Assembly: GCF_035474595.1 (NCBI RefSeq)
Contig: NZ_DATIND010000028.1
Location: 1 to 64,000 of the forward strand
DNA from: Longimicrobium sp.
Lineage (GTDB): Bacteria; Gemmatimonadota; Gemmatimonadetes; Longimicrobiales; Longimicrobiaceae
DNA length: 64,000 bases
Direction: 5' to 3'
How positions within the stretch are numbered: position 1 is the first letter of the stretch; each line of letters opens with the position of its first letter. The notes under the pieces were generated by a model, which did no database searches, had not been told where the DNA came from, and worked only from the letters and a program-made list of their open reading frames with translations. This document shows positions 53,196 to 60,933 of this stretch, piece by piece. The translations under genes were made by a program, and so were the position numbers.

Positions 53196-53382
53196 CGTCG
53201 TGGGCACGCCGGAGCGGGGAGCGCGGTGAACTTCTGCGCGCGGGGATCTGTCCGGGACAGTTCGCGTAACGTATCACCACGTCGAAGTGGCATCAAGCCA
53301 ACGGGTTTGCGAATTTCCGCGCCCACGGCCGTCCAACCGGTGCCGCACGGTATTCGCCAACTCCCGAACCGGAATCCGGACC

Positions 53383-54234
53383 ATGGCCGCTCGAGGCATC
53401 TCCCTGCACATCGGCGTGAACCACCCCGACCCGAAGCTCTTCCGCGAACTCCGCCCGCTGCGCGCGTGCGAGAACGACGCGCACGCGATGGAGGCGCTCG
53501 CCCGCGAGCAGCGGTTCGACACACGGTGGACCCTCACCGGCGAGGCGGCGACGGAACCGCAGGCGAAAGAGAAGATCCGCGACGCGGCGGGTCTGGTCGG
53601 GAGCGACGGGCTCTTCCTGCTCACCTTCTCCGGCCACGGGAGCCGCGTGGCCGACCAGGACGGCGACGAGGGCGACGGCTACGACGAGACGTGGTGCCTG
53701 TTCGACGGGGAGCTGGTGGACGACGACCTGTTCCGCCTCTGGGGCGAGTTTCCGCGTGGTGCGCGCATCGTCGTCCTCTCCGACAGCTGCCACAGCGGAA
53801 CGGTGATCCGGACGGGCGAACGGAAGGACGGGGCGGCCGCGCGCGACCGCGCGCCCGTGCTCCGCGGCGGCCAGCGTCGGGAAATGCCCGAGGCCCGCTG
53901 CCGTCCACCCGGCGTGGGCCGGCGCTTCGCGGACGGGACGGTGGCGGAGGTCGGCGCGAGCGTGCTCCTTCTTTCCGCCGCGCTTGACAGCCAGACGGCG
54001 GCGGACGGCCCACGCTACGGCGCGTTCACCGGGGCGCTGCTGGAGGCGTGGGATGGAGGCGGTTTCACCGGGACGTACGGCGACCTGCAGGCCCGCATCT
54101 ACCAGGGCGTGAGGCGGCGGCGTCTCACGCAGGAGCCGGGGCTGGAGCGGGCGGGGGTGCGCAACGACGACTTCGAGGCGCAGCGGCCCTTCACCATCGA
54201 GCCGCCGCCGGCCGGGATCGTGCGCCACGGGTGA
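53383..54234 (+). CDS. Caspase family (C14, metacaspase-like) protease
   Basis: A 283-aa clan CD cysteine protease. N-terminal ISLHIGVNHPDPKLFRELRP then LRACENDAHAMEALAREQRF; catalytic His85 in LLTFSGHGSRVAD; acidic segment DQDGDEGDGYDETWCLFDGE; catalytic Cys136 in IVVLSDSCHSGTVIR. LLLSAALDSQTAADGPRYGA and FTGALLEAW complete the fold. No signal peptide, no extra domain. Acidic residues around the active site suggest Arg/Lys specificity as in metacaspases. Head-to-head with the sigma-factor gene and near a second clan CD protein (CHAT). Confidence 0.9.
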   Translation: MAARGISLHIGVNHPDPKLFRELRPLRACENDAHAMEALAREQRFDTRWTLTGEAATEPQAKEKIRDAAGLVGSDGLFLLTFSGHGSRVADQDGDEGDGYDETWCLFDGELVDDDLFRLWGEFPRGARIVVLSDSCHSGTVIRTGERKDGAAARDRAPVLRGGQRREMPEARCRPPGVGRRFADGTVAEVGASVLLLSAALDSQTAADGPRYGAFTGALLEAWDGGGFTGTYGDLQARIYQGVRRRRLTQEPGLERAGVRNDDFEAQRPFTIEPPPAGIVRHG

Positions 54235-54274
54235 GCCCGGTTCACCCCTCCCTCGCCAAACGCGGGCGGGCGTG

Positions 54275-54280
54275 TATATT
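54275..54280 (+). promoter_or_regulatory. Putative -10 element of the ald promoter
   Basis: TATATT in an otherwise GC-rich gap, about 62 bp before the ald start; no good -35 at 17 bp. The same hexamer forms the predicted rimP promoter. Confidence 0.4.
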
Positions 54281-54341
54281 GTGCGCCCGCCCGCTCGTTG
54301 TCCCGCGGGCCCTCAATCAACAGCCTGAACGAAGACCGACG

Positions 54342-55460
54342 ATGATCATCGGGGTCCCGAAGGAAATCAAGACGAACGAGAACCGCATCGCCCTTGTCCC
54401 GGCGGGCGCCGAGGCGCTGGTGCAGGCCGGCCACACCGTGCTGGTGGAGCGCGGCGGCGGGGTGGGAAGCGGCTTCGAGGACGAGCAGTACGTGGCCGCC
54501 GGCGCGCAGATGCTGGACGTGGAAGACGTCTGGGCGCGCGCCGAGATGATCATGAAGGTGAAGGAGCCGATCCCGGTGGAGTACCCGCGGATCCGCGAGA
54601 ACCAGGTGCTCTTCACCTACTTCCACTTCGCCGCCGACGAGACGCTGACGCGCGCCATCATCGACACCAAGTGCGTGGCCATCGCCTACGAGACGGTGCA
54701 GCTGCCCAGCAACGAGCTGCCGCTGCTGACGCCCATGAGCGAGGTGGCGGGGCGCATGGCCATCCAGGCCGGCGCCAAGTACCTGGAAAAGTACTACGGC
54801 GGCCGGGGGATGCTGCTGGGCGGGGTTCCCGGCGTGGCGCCCGCCAACGTGCTGATCATCGGCGGCGGGGTGGTGGGGATCAACGCGGCCAAGATGGCGG
54901 CGGGCTTCGGCGCGCGCGTCACCATCCTGGACCTGTCGCTGGAGCGGCTGCGCTACCTGAGCGACGTGATGCCGGCGAACGTGGAGATGATCTACAGCAA
55001 CCGGCACAACCTGCTGGAGCGGCTGGAGCACGCCGATCTCGTCGTCGGTGCCGTGCTCCTCCCCGGCGCCAAGGCGCCCAAGCTGGTGAAGCGCGAGGAC
55101 CTGAAGCTGATGAAGAAGGGCTCGGTGATCGTGGACGTGGCGGTGGACCAGGGCGGCTGCGTGGAAACGATCCGCCCGACCACGCACGAGAACCCGATCT
55201 ACGAGATCGACGGCGTGATCCACTACGGCGTGGCCAACATGCCGGGGGGCGTGCCGCGCACCTCCACGCTGGCGCTGACCAACGCGACGTTCCCGTACGC
55301 CGCGCGCCTGGCCAGGCTGGGCTGGGAGCAGGCGTGCCGGCAGGACCACTCGCTGCTGCTGGGGCTGAACATCGTCGGCGGCAAGGTGGTGTACCCGGCC
55401 GTTGCCGAGGCCTTCGGGCTGCCCATCTCGCAGGTCGACGAGGTCCTGCGGACGAGCTGA
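54342..55460 (+). CDS. ald: Alanine dehydrogenase
   Basis: A 372-aa NAD-dependent enzyme interconverting L-alanine and pyruvate plus ammonia. N-terminal [19 protein letters not shown], the [11 protein letters not shown] segment, substrate-binding [10 protein letters not shown], the nucleotide-binding glycine motif [19 protein letters not shown], and the C-terminal [20 protein letters not shown] with [15 protein letters not shown] are all standard. Likely single-gene unit with its own promoter. Confidence 0.96.
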   Translation: MIIGVPKEIKTNENRIALVPAGAEALVQAGHTVLVERGGGVGSGFEDEQYVAAGAQMLDVEDVWARAEMIMKVKEPIPVEYPRIRENQVLFTYFHFAADETLTRAIIDTKCVAIAYETVQLPSNELPLLTPMSEVAGRMAIQAGAKYLEKYYGGRGMLLGGVPGVAPANVLIIGGGVVGINAAKMAAGFGARVTILDLSLERLRYLSDVMPANVEMIYSNRHNLLERLEHADLVVGAVLLPGAKAPKLVKREDLKLMKKGSVIVDVAVDQGGCVETIRPTTHENPIYEIDGVIHYGVANMPGGVPRTSTLALTNATFPYAARLARLGWEQACRQDHSLLLGLNIVGGKVVYPAVAEAFGLPISQVDEVLRTS

Positions 55461-55464
55461 ACCG

Positions 55465-55641
55465 CGGGGGACAGGTTACAGGAGACAGGGGACAGGAACA
55501 GCCGCGGCATTCGCGCTGGCCTGTCCCCGCTCCGTTTCCATGGGTTGCACGCAAGCCCGACCGTTGCCGCGGCATCGGCCAGCCCGGACCTTCCTGCTGT
55601 CCCCTGTCCCCTGTCCCCTGTCCCCTGTCCCCTGTCCCCTG
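55465..55641. repeat. Inverted arms of short tandem repeats (R4), abutting dut
   Basis: Left arm of GGGGACAG-type units (55465-55500); right arm of perfect CTGTCCC-type units (55597-55641) running directly into the dut ATG. Spacer about 95 bp. Same units as R3 before rbfA. Confidence 0.78.
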
Positions 55642-56079
55642 ATGTTCGTCCGCTTTCGCCGCCTGCCGAGCAATCCCGACCTTCCGCTCCCCGCGCGAGC
55701 CACGCCCGGCTCGGCCGGCTTCGACGTGGCCAGCTGCGAGCCGGACTTCGTGCTGCAGCCGGGGGAGCGGCGGCTGGTGCACACGGGGCTGGAGATGGAG
55801 CTGCCGCACGACGTGGAGTGCCAGGTGCGGCCGCGCTCCGGGCTGGCGCTGAAGCACGGCATCATGCTTCCCAACTCGCCCGCGACCATCGACCCGGATT
55901 ACCGCGGCGAGCTGCGGGTGATCGTGTGGAACTCGGGCGCGGAGCCGGTGCCGGTGCCGCGCGGGATGCGCATCGCCCAGCTGGTGTTCGCGCGCTTCGA
56001 GGTGCCGGAGATCGTGGAAGCCGACGACCTCAGCGACAGCGGGCGGGGGACGGCGGGATTCGGCTCGACGGGTCACTGA
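55642..56079 (+). CDS. dut: dUTP diphosphatase
   Basis: Hydrolyses dUTP to dUMP, keeping uracil out of DNA. A 145-aa trimeric dUTPase with motif 1 ATPGSAGFDVA, motif 2 VRPRSGLALKHGI, motif 3 TIDPDYRGELRVIVWN, motif 4 RIAQLVF and motif 5 GRGTAGFGSTG. The start codon is fused to the repeat arm R4, leaving no Shine-Dalgarno; translation may be leaderless or depend on the hairpin. Followed by a perfect 38-bp palindromic terminator. Confidence 0.96.
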   Translation: MFVRFRRLPSNPDLPLPARATPGSAGFDVASCEPDFVLQPGERRLVHTGLEMELPHDVECQVRPRSGLALKHGIMLPNSPATIDPDYRGELRVIVWNSGAEPVPVPRGMRIAQLVFARFEVPEIVEADDLSDSGRGTAGFGSTGH

Positions 56080-56101
56080 CGGCGGGTCGATCCGGAGGAT
56101 G

Positions 56102-56139
56102 CGAAAGGGCCGGCACCCGCGCGGGTGCCGGCCCTTTCG
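56102..56139. terminator. Bidirectional terminator between dut and the peptide genes
   Basis: A 38-bp perfect palindrome: CGAAAGGGCCGGCACCCGC followed by its exact complement. It serves the convergent dut (+) and the last peptide gene (-). Confidence 0.8.
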
Positions 56140-56159
56140 TTCGATGCGATGCGGCACCG

Positions 56160-56336
56160 TCAGGGCGTGCAGGGGCAGCAGGTCGGGTTGGTGGCCAGCG
56201 TGCCGATGGTGCAGACGACCTTCAGCGTCTGCTGCTCCTCGCGCGCGTGCACCGTGCCGATCCCGTGCGTCACCTCGGGCGAGGTGGGGAAGGAATCCAC
56301 GGCCAGGCGGTCCAGATCGAGCTTCAGCTTCGGCAT
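56160..56336 (-). CDS. RiPP precursor-like peptide 1
   Basis: 58 aa. Leader MPKLKLDLDRLAVDSF, then a spacer with GIGTVHA, then a Thr/Cys core VCTIGTLATNPTCCPCTP. The leader is shared with five neighbouring small genes (consensus K-L-x-L-D-x-D-x-L-x-V-x-S-F). Short gene, conserved leader and variable Cys/Ser/Thr-rich end are what is expected of a ribosomally made, modified peptide; the leader recalls those of pinensin-type lanthipeptides (from memory). The core ending NPTCCPCTP is shared with peptide 2. No modifying enzyme is in the window. Confidence 0.75.
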   Translation of the reverse strand: MPKLKLDLDRLAVDSFPTSPEVTHGIGTVHAREEQQTLKVVCTIGTLATNPTCCPCTP

Positions 56337-56338
56337 GT

Positions 56339-56527
56339 TCAGGGCTCCGGGTAGCGGGGAGTGCAGGGGCAGCAGGTGGGGTTCGACTCCAGCCAGGTGC
56401 TGCCGCAGACGGTCTTCAGCGTGGGCTGCAGCTCGCGCCCGGCGACGGTGCCCGCGCCCGCGGCCACGCCGAAGGCGGTGAAGGAGTCGACGGACAGCGC
56501 GTCCAGGTCCAGCTTCAGCTTCTTCAT
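56339..56527 (-). CDS. RiPP precursor-like peptide 2
   Basis: 62 aa. Leader MKKLKLDLDALSVDSFTAFG, spacer GAGTVAG, core TVCGSTWLESNPTCCPCTPR and a short PEP tail. Closest to peptide 1, with the same NPTCCPCTP motif but a different first half of the core. Lies 2 bp upstream of peptide 1 on the minus strand; own ribosome site GGAGG. Confidence 0.75.
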   Translation of the reverse strand: MKKLKLDLDALSVDSFTAFGVAAGAGTVAGRELQPTLKTVCGSTWLESNPTCCPCTPRYPEP

Positions 56528-56541
56528 CTCGCGGCCTCCGT

Positions 56542-56745
56542 TCAGCAGCGGCAGAGGGTGGTGGCGCTCGTGGGGCAGTCGCCCGTTGGGCACGCCTCGG
56601 TCGGGCAGAGGTTGAGCGAGGGGCAGCTCGGGATCGTGGGCCCGGCCTCCTGCCCCCGCACCGTCCCGTAGCCCGCCACCTGGCGCGGCAGCGTGGAAAA
56701 GGATTCGACGGCGAGGTGCTCCATCTCCAGCGCGAGCTTCTTCAT
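56542..56745 (-). CDS. RiPP precursor-like peptide 3
   Basis: 67 aa. Leader MKKLALEMEHLAVESFSTLP, spacer GYGTVRG, and a core with six Cys in regular array (SCPSLNLCPTEACPTGDCPT, then LCRC). The C-P-x-x-x-C-P spacing suggests repeated thioether or disulphide rings; core unlike those of its neighbours. 14 bp upstream of peptide 2. Confidence 0.75.
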   Translation of the reverse strand: MKKLALEMEHLAVESFSTLPRQVAGYGTVRGQEAGPTIPSCPSLNLCPTEACPTGDCPTSATTLCRC

Positions 56746-57040
56746 CGCCTTCTCCGGATTGGAAGGCATGGGCCCGGGTGCTCGACGAAGGGACTCGCCG
56801 CCGCACGACCGTTCCGGGCTGAAAGGAACGCCCGCAGGAACGCACGGTGGATGCCGGTGAGGCCGTCCGCGCCGGGCGGCGGAGGATGGAGGTGAAATCG
56901 AGGCGGGATGCGGATTTCCGCCGCATGGGACAAGCGAGCGGGCGGCGGAGCGAGTGGTTCGCTCCGCCGCCCGCACCGTTTCGATGAACGGGGCTGCCCC
57001 GAAATTCAGAATCGCCTCGTCTCCGCGCCGGGCGGATCGC
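56746..57040 (-). other. Gap inside the peptide array with a strong hairpin
   Basis: 295 bp without a recognisable gene. Contains a perfect 15-bp stem (CGGGCGGCGGAGCGA and complement) at 56939-56973 with loop GTGGT, just downstream of peptide 4 on the minus strand, probably separating peptides 4-6 from 1-3 as two transcription units. The remaining sequence may hold a promoter for peptides 1-3, but none is clear by eye. Confidence 0.5.
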
Positions 57041-57247
57041 TCAGCTCGCCTGCTCGACGCAGGTGGTGGCAGTCGAGGCCGGCGGGCAGAACGCCTCCAG
57101 GTACGACGCACCGGTGGTGCAGCCGCAGGACGCGTAGGGAGGCGTGGGCGCGTCGTACGCCTGCACGGTGCCCTCCTCCCGCTCGGGGGCGGCGATCGCG
57201 AACGACTCCACGGACAGCGTGTCGAGCTCGAGCTTCACCTTCTTCAT
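57041..57247 (-). CDS. RiPP precursor-like peptide 4
   Basis: 68 aa. Leader MKKVKLELDTLSVESFAIAA, junction EEGTVQAYDAPTPPYASC, core CGCTTGASYLEAFCPP and a tail STATTCVEQAS. Nearly the same as peptide 5 from GTV through FCPP, with a longer C-terminus carrying one more Cys. Ribosome site CCGGAGG 6 nt before ATG. Confidence 0.78.
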   Translation of the reverse strand: MKKVKLELDTLSVESFAIAAPEREEGTVQAYDAPTPPYASCGCTTGASYLEAFCPPASTATTCVEQAS

Positions 57248-57308
57248 CCATGCCTCCGGATCAGGGCGAGACGCGGGGACGGCGGCGCGCCGCCCCCGCA
57301 CTGCGGGC

Positions 57309-57494
57309 TCAGTCCACCAGCTGCGGCGGTGGGCAGAACGCCTCGAGGTACGACGCGCCCGTGGTGCAGCTGCAGGTCTTGTACGGCGGCGTCGGCGCGT
57401 CGTACGCCTCCACCGTGCCCAGGTCGCTTCCACCCGCCGCGGTGGGGAACGACTCCACGTCCAGCATGTCGAGATCGAGCTTCACCTTCTTCAT
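57309..57494 (-). CDS. RiPP precursor-like peptide 5
   Basis: 61 aa. Leader MKKVKLDLDMLDVESFPTAA, junction DLGTVEAYDAPTPPYKTC, core CSCTTGASYLEAFCPPPQLV. Sister of peptide 4; substitutions cluster in the spacer between leader and GTV and at the C-terminus, while the ring-forming candidates (CxCTTGASYLEAFC) are unchanged, as under purifying selection on the mature product. Confidence 0.78.
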   Translation of the reverse strand: MKKVKLDLDMLDVESFPTAAGGSDLGTVEAYDAPTPPYKTCSCTTGASYLEAFCPPPQLVD

Positions 57495-57555
57495 CCGTGC
57501 CTCCGGTCTGGTGGGATGGAGATGCCGGGGCCGGTCTGCGCCGATCCCGGACGTG

Positions 57556-57595
57556 CGCACGCCCGGCGGGAGGTGATCTCCACGCCGGGCGTGCG
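57556..57595 (-). promoter_or_regulatory. Intercistronic hairpin between peptides 6 and 5
   Basis: Perfect 13-bp stem CGCACGCCCGGCG/CGCCGGGCGTGCG with a 14-nt loop. It may stabilise the transcript or lower expression of the downstream peptides. Confidence 0.5.
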
Positions 57596-57603
57596 GTCGT
57601 GCT

Positions 57604-57753
57604 TCAGCGCTGCCCGCCCAGGGCGCAGGCCGCCACGCAGCTGATCAGCGAACACCCCCAGGTCCGGGTGTCGCGCTCGCTCTCGCGCGCCTGGGGCGCG
57701 GTGGTCCACGAGACGACGGCCAGGGAATCCACGTCGAGCTTGAGCTTGCCCAT
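57604..57753 (-). CDS. RiPP precursor-like peptide 6
   Basis: 49 aa, the first gene of the array in transcription order. Leader MGKLKLDVDSLAVVSWTTAP matches the family with S-W for S-F; the GTV junction is missing and the core TWGCSLISCVAACALGGQR has three Cys and is hydrophobic, unlike the others. Ribosome site GGAGG 5 nt from ATG. It is the most divergent member and could be a different product class. Confidence 0.68.
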   Translation of the reverse strand: MGKLKLDVDSLAVVSWTTAPQARESERDTRTWGCSLISCVAACALGGQR

Positions 57754-58254
57754 CCTGACCTCCGGAAAGGGTGGCGGCACAGCGCTGGTGATGATCGGGA
57801 GGATGAACAGTGGTGGAAAACCGCTGGTGACGCAAGACGCCCAATCTGTTCTCCTGATGGCCGTAGAAGATCGGTACAACGACAATCCGGCACCACTTCC
57901 AGAACGGCAGTGCGAAAGTGCGAGAGGGCGAAAGTGCGTGGGCTTCGGCGCGGGACAGCTTCCGGCCCGAGATCCCGACCCATTACCGTGACTGACGCAC
58001 TCACGCACTCACGCACTCACGCACTCACGCACTCACGCACTCACGCACTCACGCACTCACGCACTTCCTCCCGGCATGGCCCGTGCATCGGGCCGGGCTC
58101 GCGACGCGGCGAAACCGCGGCGCTCGGGTTGCGTGCACCGGGGGGCGGGCGTAGCTTTTTCGGGTTCCGCAAGTCCTTCGTACACTTGGGGCTCACTACC
58201 CGAACGTGTCCGGCGCGCCAGTTCCGCGCTCCGGCGGAAAGTCTCGGTCCGCAC
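57754..58254. other. Divergent region between peptide array and mreB, with repeat R5
   Basis: Divergent 501-bp gap. Inverted repeat R5 occupies 57908-58067: left arm of AGTGCGAAAGTGCG-type units (57908-57941) and right arm with eight perfect tandem copies of CGCACTCA (57997-58060). The last ~190 bp before mreB contain no clear promoter by eye. No gene seen. Confidence 0.65.
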
Positions 58255-59292
58255 ATGGCATTGGGCTGGTTCAAGAAGGGGAGCTTTCTCCCGGTCAACG
58301 ACATCGCCGTTGACCTGGGAACCGCGAACACCCTGATCTACGTGAAGGGCGAGGGGATCGTCCTGAACGAGCCGTCGGTGGTGGCGCTGGACAAGGCGAG
58401 CGGCAAGCCCAAGGGGATCGGGCTGGAAGCCAAGCGGATGCTGGGACGCACCCCCGAGGGGATCCTGGCCGTGCGGCCGCTGAAGGACGGCGTGATCGCA
58501 GACGTGGACGTGACGGAGATCATGCTCCGCTACTTCCTGCAGAGCGTGACCTCCAAGCGCTTCCTGAAGCTGAAGCCCACCGTGGTGGTGGGGGTGCCCT
58601 CGGGCATCACCGAGCTGGAGCGGCGCGCGGTGCGGCAGAGCGCGGCCGCCGCCGGGGCCAAGGAAGTGTACATGGTGGCCGAGCCCATGGCGGCGGCCAT
58701 CGGCGTGGGGCTGCCGGTAGAGACGCCGACCGGGAACATGGTGATCGACATCGGCGGCGGGACCACCGAGATCGCCGTGATCGCGCTGTCCGGCATCGTG
58801 TGCGACACCAGCATCCGCGTTGGCGGCGACGAGATCGACATCGCCATCGTCACCTTCCTGCGCAAGAACTACAACCTGATGATCGGCGAGGCCACGGCCG
58901 AGGCGGTCAAGATCCAGATCGGCAGCGCCTTCAGCACCGGCGAGGAGCGGGAGATGGACGTGAAGGGGCGCGACCTGGTGTCGGGCATCCCCAAGACGGT
59001 GCGGGTGCACTCGCAGGAGATCCGCGAGTGCATCCAGGAGCCCATCCAGGCCATCGTCGAGGCGGTGCGCCGCGCGCTGGAGATCACCCCGCCGGAGCTG
59101 GCCAGCGACATCGTGGACCGGGGGATCGTGATGACCGGCGGCGGCGCGCTGATCCGCGGGCTGGACGTGCTGATCGCGCGGGAGACCAACCTGCCGATCC
59201 ACGTGGACGAGGAGCCGCTCACCTGCGTGGTCCGCGGGGCCGGGCGGATCCTGGACGACATCGCCAAGTTCAGAGGAGTCCTGGCCTCGTGA
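58255..59292 (+). CDS. mreB: Rod shape-determining protein MreB
   Basis: A 345-aa bacterial actin that guides lateral cell-wall synthesis. Phosphate-1 motif IAVDLGTANTLIYVKGEGIV, connect-1 and phosphate-2 (MVIDIGGGTTEIAVIALSGI), adenosine motif (GIVMTGGGALIRGLDVLI). The N-terminal amphipathic start (MALGWFKKGSF) would bind the membrane. First gene of mreBCD-rodA. Confidence 0.97.
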   Translation: MALGWFKKGSFLPVNDIAVDLGTANTLIYVKGEGIVLNEPSVVALDKASGKPKGIGLEAKRMLGRTPEGILAVRPLKDGVIADVDVTEIMLRYFLQSVTSKRFLKLKPTVVVGVPSGITELERRAVRQSAAAAGAKEVYMVAEPMAAAIGVGLPVETPTGNMVIDIGGGTTEIAVIALSGIVCDTSIRVGGDEIDIAIVTFLRKNYNLMIGEATAEAVKIQIGSAFSTGEEREMDVKGRDLVSGIPKTVRVHSQEIRECIQEPIQAIVEAVRRALEITPPELASDIVDRGIVMTGGGALIRGLDVLIARETNLPIHVDEEPLTCVVRGAGRILDDIAKFRGVLAS

Positions 59293-59302
59293 GGGGCGGC
59301 CG

Positions 59303-60394
59303 ATGAGCACCTTCAGACCCTACCTGCGCGGCAGCGGCGAGCGGGCGCGCAAGCGCGACCTGGCCTCGGCCGCGGGCTTCGCGGCGCTGGGCGCGCTGCT
59401 GCTGGTGATCCCGGCCGCGTACCGCGACGCCGTGGGCCACGCCGTGCGCACCACCGTGCTGTACCCGGTGATGGCCATGCAGCACGGCTCCAGCGACCGC
59501 GAGGGGCGCTACGCCGACGCCGCGCGCATCCGCGCCGAGCGCGACTCGCTGGCCGGCGTGCTGGTGGGGCAGAGCAACCTGGCGGCCGAGAACCGCGAGC
59601 TGCGCTCCCTGCTGGCCTTCCGCCCGCGGCTGACCTACTCGTTCACCAGCGCCGAGGCCGACCGCCTGTCCGGCCCGGGGTCGGCGGGGACGCTGCGCCT
59701 CTCGGTGGGCAGCCGCGACTCGGTGAAGCCCGACGCGCCGCTGGTGACCGCCAACGGGCTGGTGGGGAAGGTGTGGAAGCTGGGCGAGGCATCGTCCGTC
59801 GCGATCGACTGGACGCACGACAAGTTCGCGGTGGCGGTGATGACGGTGGACGGCGAGACGTACGGGATCGCCACGCCGGCCAACGACCCGCAGGGCGAGC
59901 GGGTGCTGGCGCTCACGCCGGTGGCCTTCCACACCGTGCCCGACACGGGGTCGATCGTGGTGACCAGCGGCGACGGCGCGCTCTTCCCCCGCGGCATCCC
60001 GGTGGGCAAGGTGATCGGCGAGGGGAAGCAGCCGGGCGGGTGGCAGCGCACCTACTTCATCCGCCCGCTGGTGAACCCGTCGCAGATGTCGCACGTGCTG
60101 GTGCTGGGAAGCCCGACCACGGCGGCCAGCGACCAGAACCTGGCGGCGGCGTGGGGGGTGCGGCTGACCACCACCGAGGTGGCCGACACCAGCGCCCGCG
60201 CGGTGGCCCCCGACGCGGCCACGCCCATGGCGCCCACCATCCGCACGCAGCAGCCCGCCACGCCGCGCCCGCGCCCCAGGCCGCGGCCGGCGCGGCGCGA
60301 CCCCACGCCCGAGCTGCCGGGGAAGCCGGTGTTCCCGGGCGAGCCGCGCGTGCCGCCGGGGTTCCGGCCGCCGCCGCCCACCCCCCGACGGTGA
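59303..60394 (+). CDS. mreC: Rod shape-determining protein MreC
   Basis: A 363-aa bitopic protein of the elongasome: membrane helix ~25-43 (AAGFAALGALLLVIPAAYRD), a coiled coil (~65-105, ARIRAERDSLAGVLVGQSNL), and the two beta-barrel domains (VTANGLVGKVWKLGEASSVA; GDGALFPRGIPVGKVIGEGK). A Pro/Arg-rich periplasmic tail of ~75 aa (PRPRPRPRPARRDPTPELPG) extends past the usual end. 10 bp after mreB. Confidence 0.93.
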   Translation: MSTFRPYLRGSGERARKRDLASAAGFAALGALLLVIPAAYRDAVGHAVRTTVLYPVMAMQHGSSDREGRYADAARIRAERDSLAGVLVGQSNLAAENRELRSLLAFRPRLTYSFTSAEADRLSGPGSAGTLRLSVGSRDSVKPDAPLVTANGLVGKVWKLGEASSVAIDWTHDKFAVAVMTVDGETYGIATPANDPQGERVLALTPVAFHTVPDTGSIVVTSGDGALFPRGIPVGKVIGEGKQPGGWQRTYFIRPLVNPSQMSHVLVLGSPTTAASDQNLAAAWGVRLTTTEVADTSARAVAPDAATPMAPTIRTQQPATPRPRPRPRPARRDPTPELPGKPVFPGEPRVPPGFRPPPPTPRR

Positions 60395-60407
60395 ACAGGA
60401 GCGAGGG

Positions 60408-60884
60408 ATGACGGAGGGGACGCGGTGGAAGTTCGCGGTGTTCATCGTGGTGCTGGTCGCGCTGCACTTCATCCTGCGGGTGGGGCTGGGCCTGGGCGTG
60501 CTGGCTCCCGACCTGCTGGTGGTGGCGCTGCTCCTGGCGTCGCGCCGGCTGCGCCCGGGAACGGCGGCGGGGCTGGGCTTCCTGCTGGGGCTGCTGGAGG
60601 GCTCGGCCAACCCGTTCGTGTTCGGGGTGGCCTCGCTGGCGCTGGCCATCCTGGGCTACCTGGGCTCGCGCTCGCGCGAGTGGCTGGCGGGCGACGACCC
60701 GCTGAACATGGTGGCGTTCTTCTTCGCCGGAACGCTGCTGTACGAGCTCCTGCTGTACGTGATGCTGGCGGTGGGCGGCGTGGGCGGCTCGGTGATGGCG
60801 CTGCTGATCCCCGCGCTGCTGGCCTCGGTGTACGCGGCCGCCGTGGGGCTGGGCGCGTCCACGCTCTACCGGTCGCTGGCATGA
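60408..60884 (+). CDS. mreD: Rod shape-determining protein MreD
   Basis: A 158-aa membrane protein with about five helices (FAVFIVVLVALHFILRVGLG; DLLVVALLLASRRLRPGTAA; AAGLGFLLGLLEGSANPFVF). Low sequence conservation is normal for MreD; identity rests on size, topology, the GLLxG motif and position right after mreC. Confidence 0.85.
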   Translation: MTEGTRWKFAVFIVVLVALHFILRVGLGLGVLAPDLLVVALLLASRRLRPGTAAGLGFLLGLLEGSANPFVFGVASLALAILGYLGSRSREWLAGDDPLNMVAFFFAGTLLYELLLYVMLAVGGVGGSVMALLIPALLASVYAAAVGLGASTLYRSLA

Positions 60885-60933
60885 GGGTTGATGATGCTGC
60901 GGCGCATGCACCTGCCGCTGCCGAGGTGACCGC

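Noticed and set aside
57997-58067. CRISPR-like direct repeats before mreB
   Set aside because: The 8-bp units are contiguous with no spacers and no cas genes nearby; they are an arm of an inverted tandem repeat.
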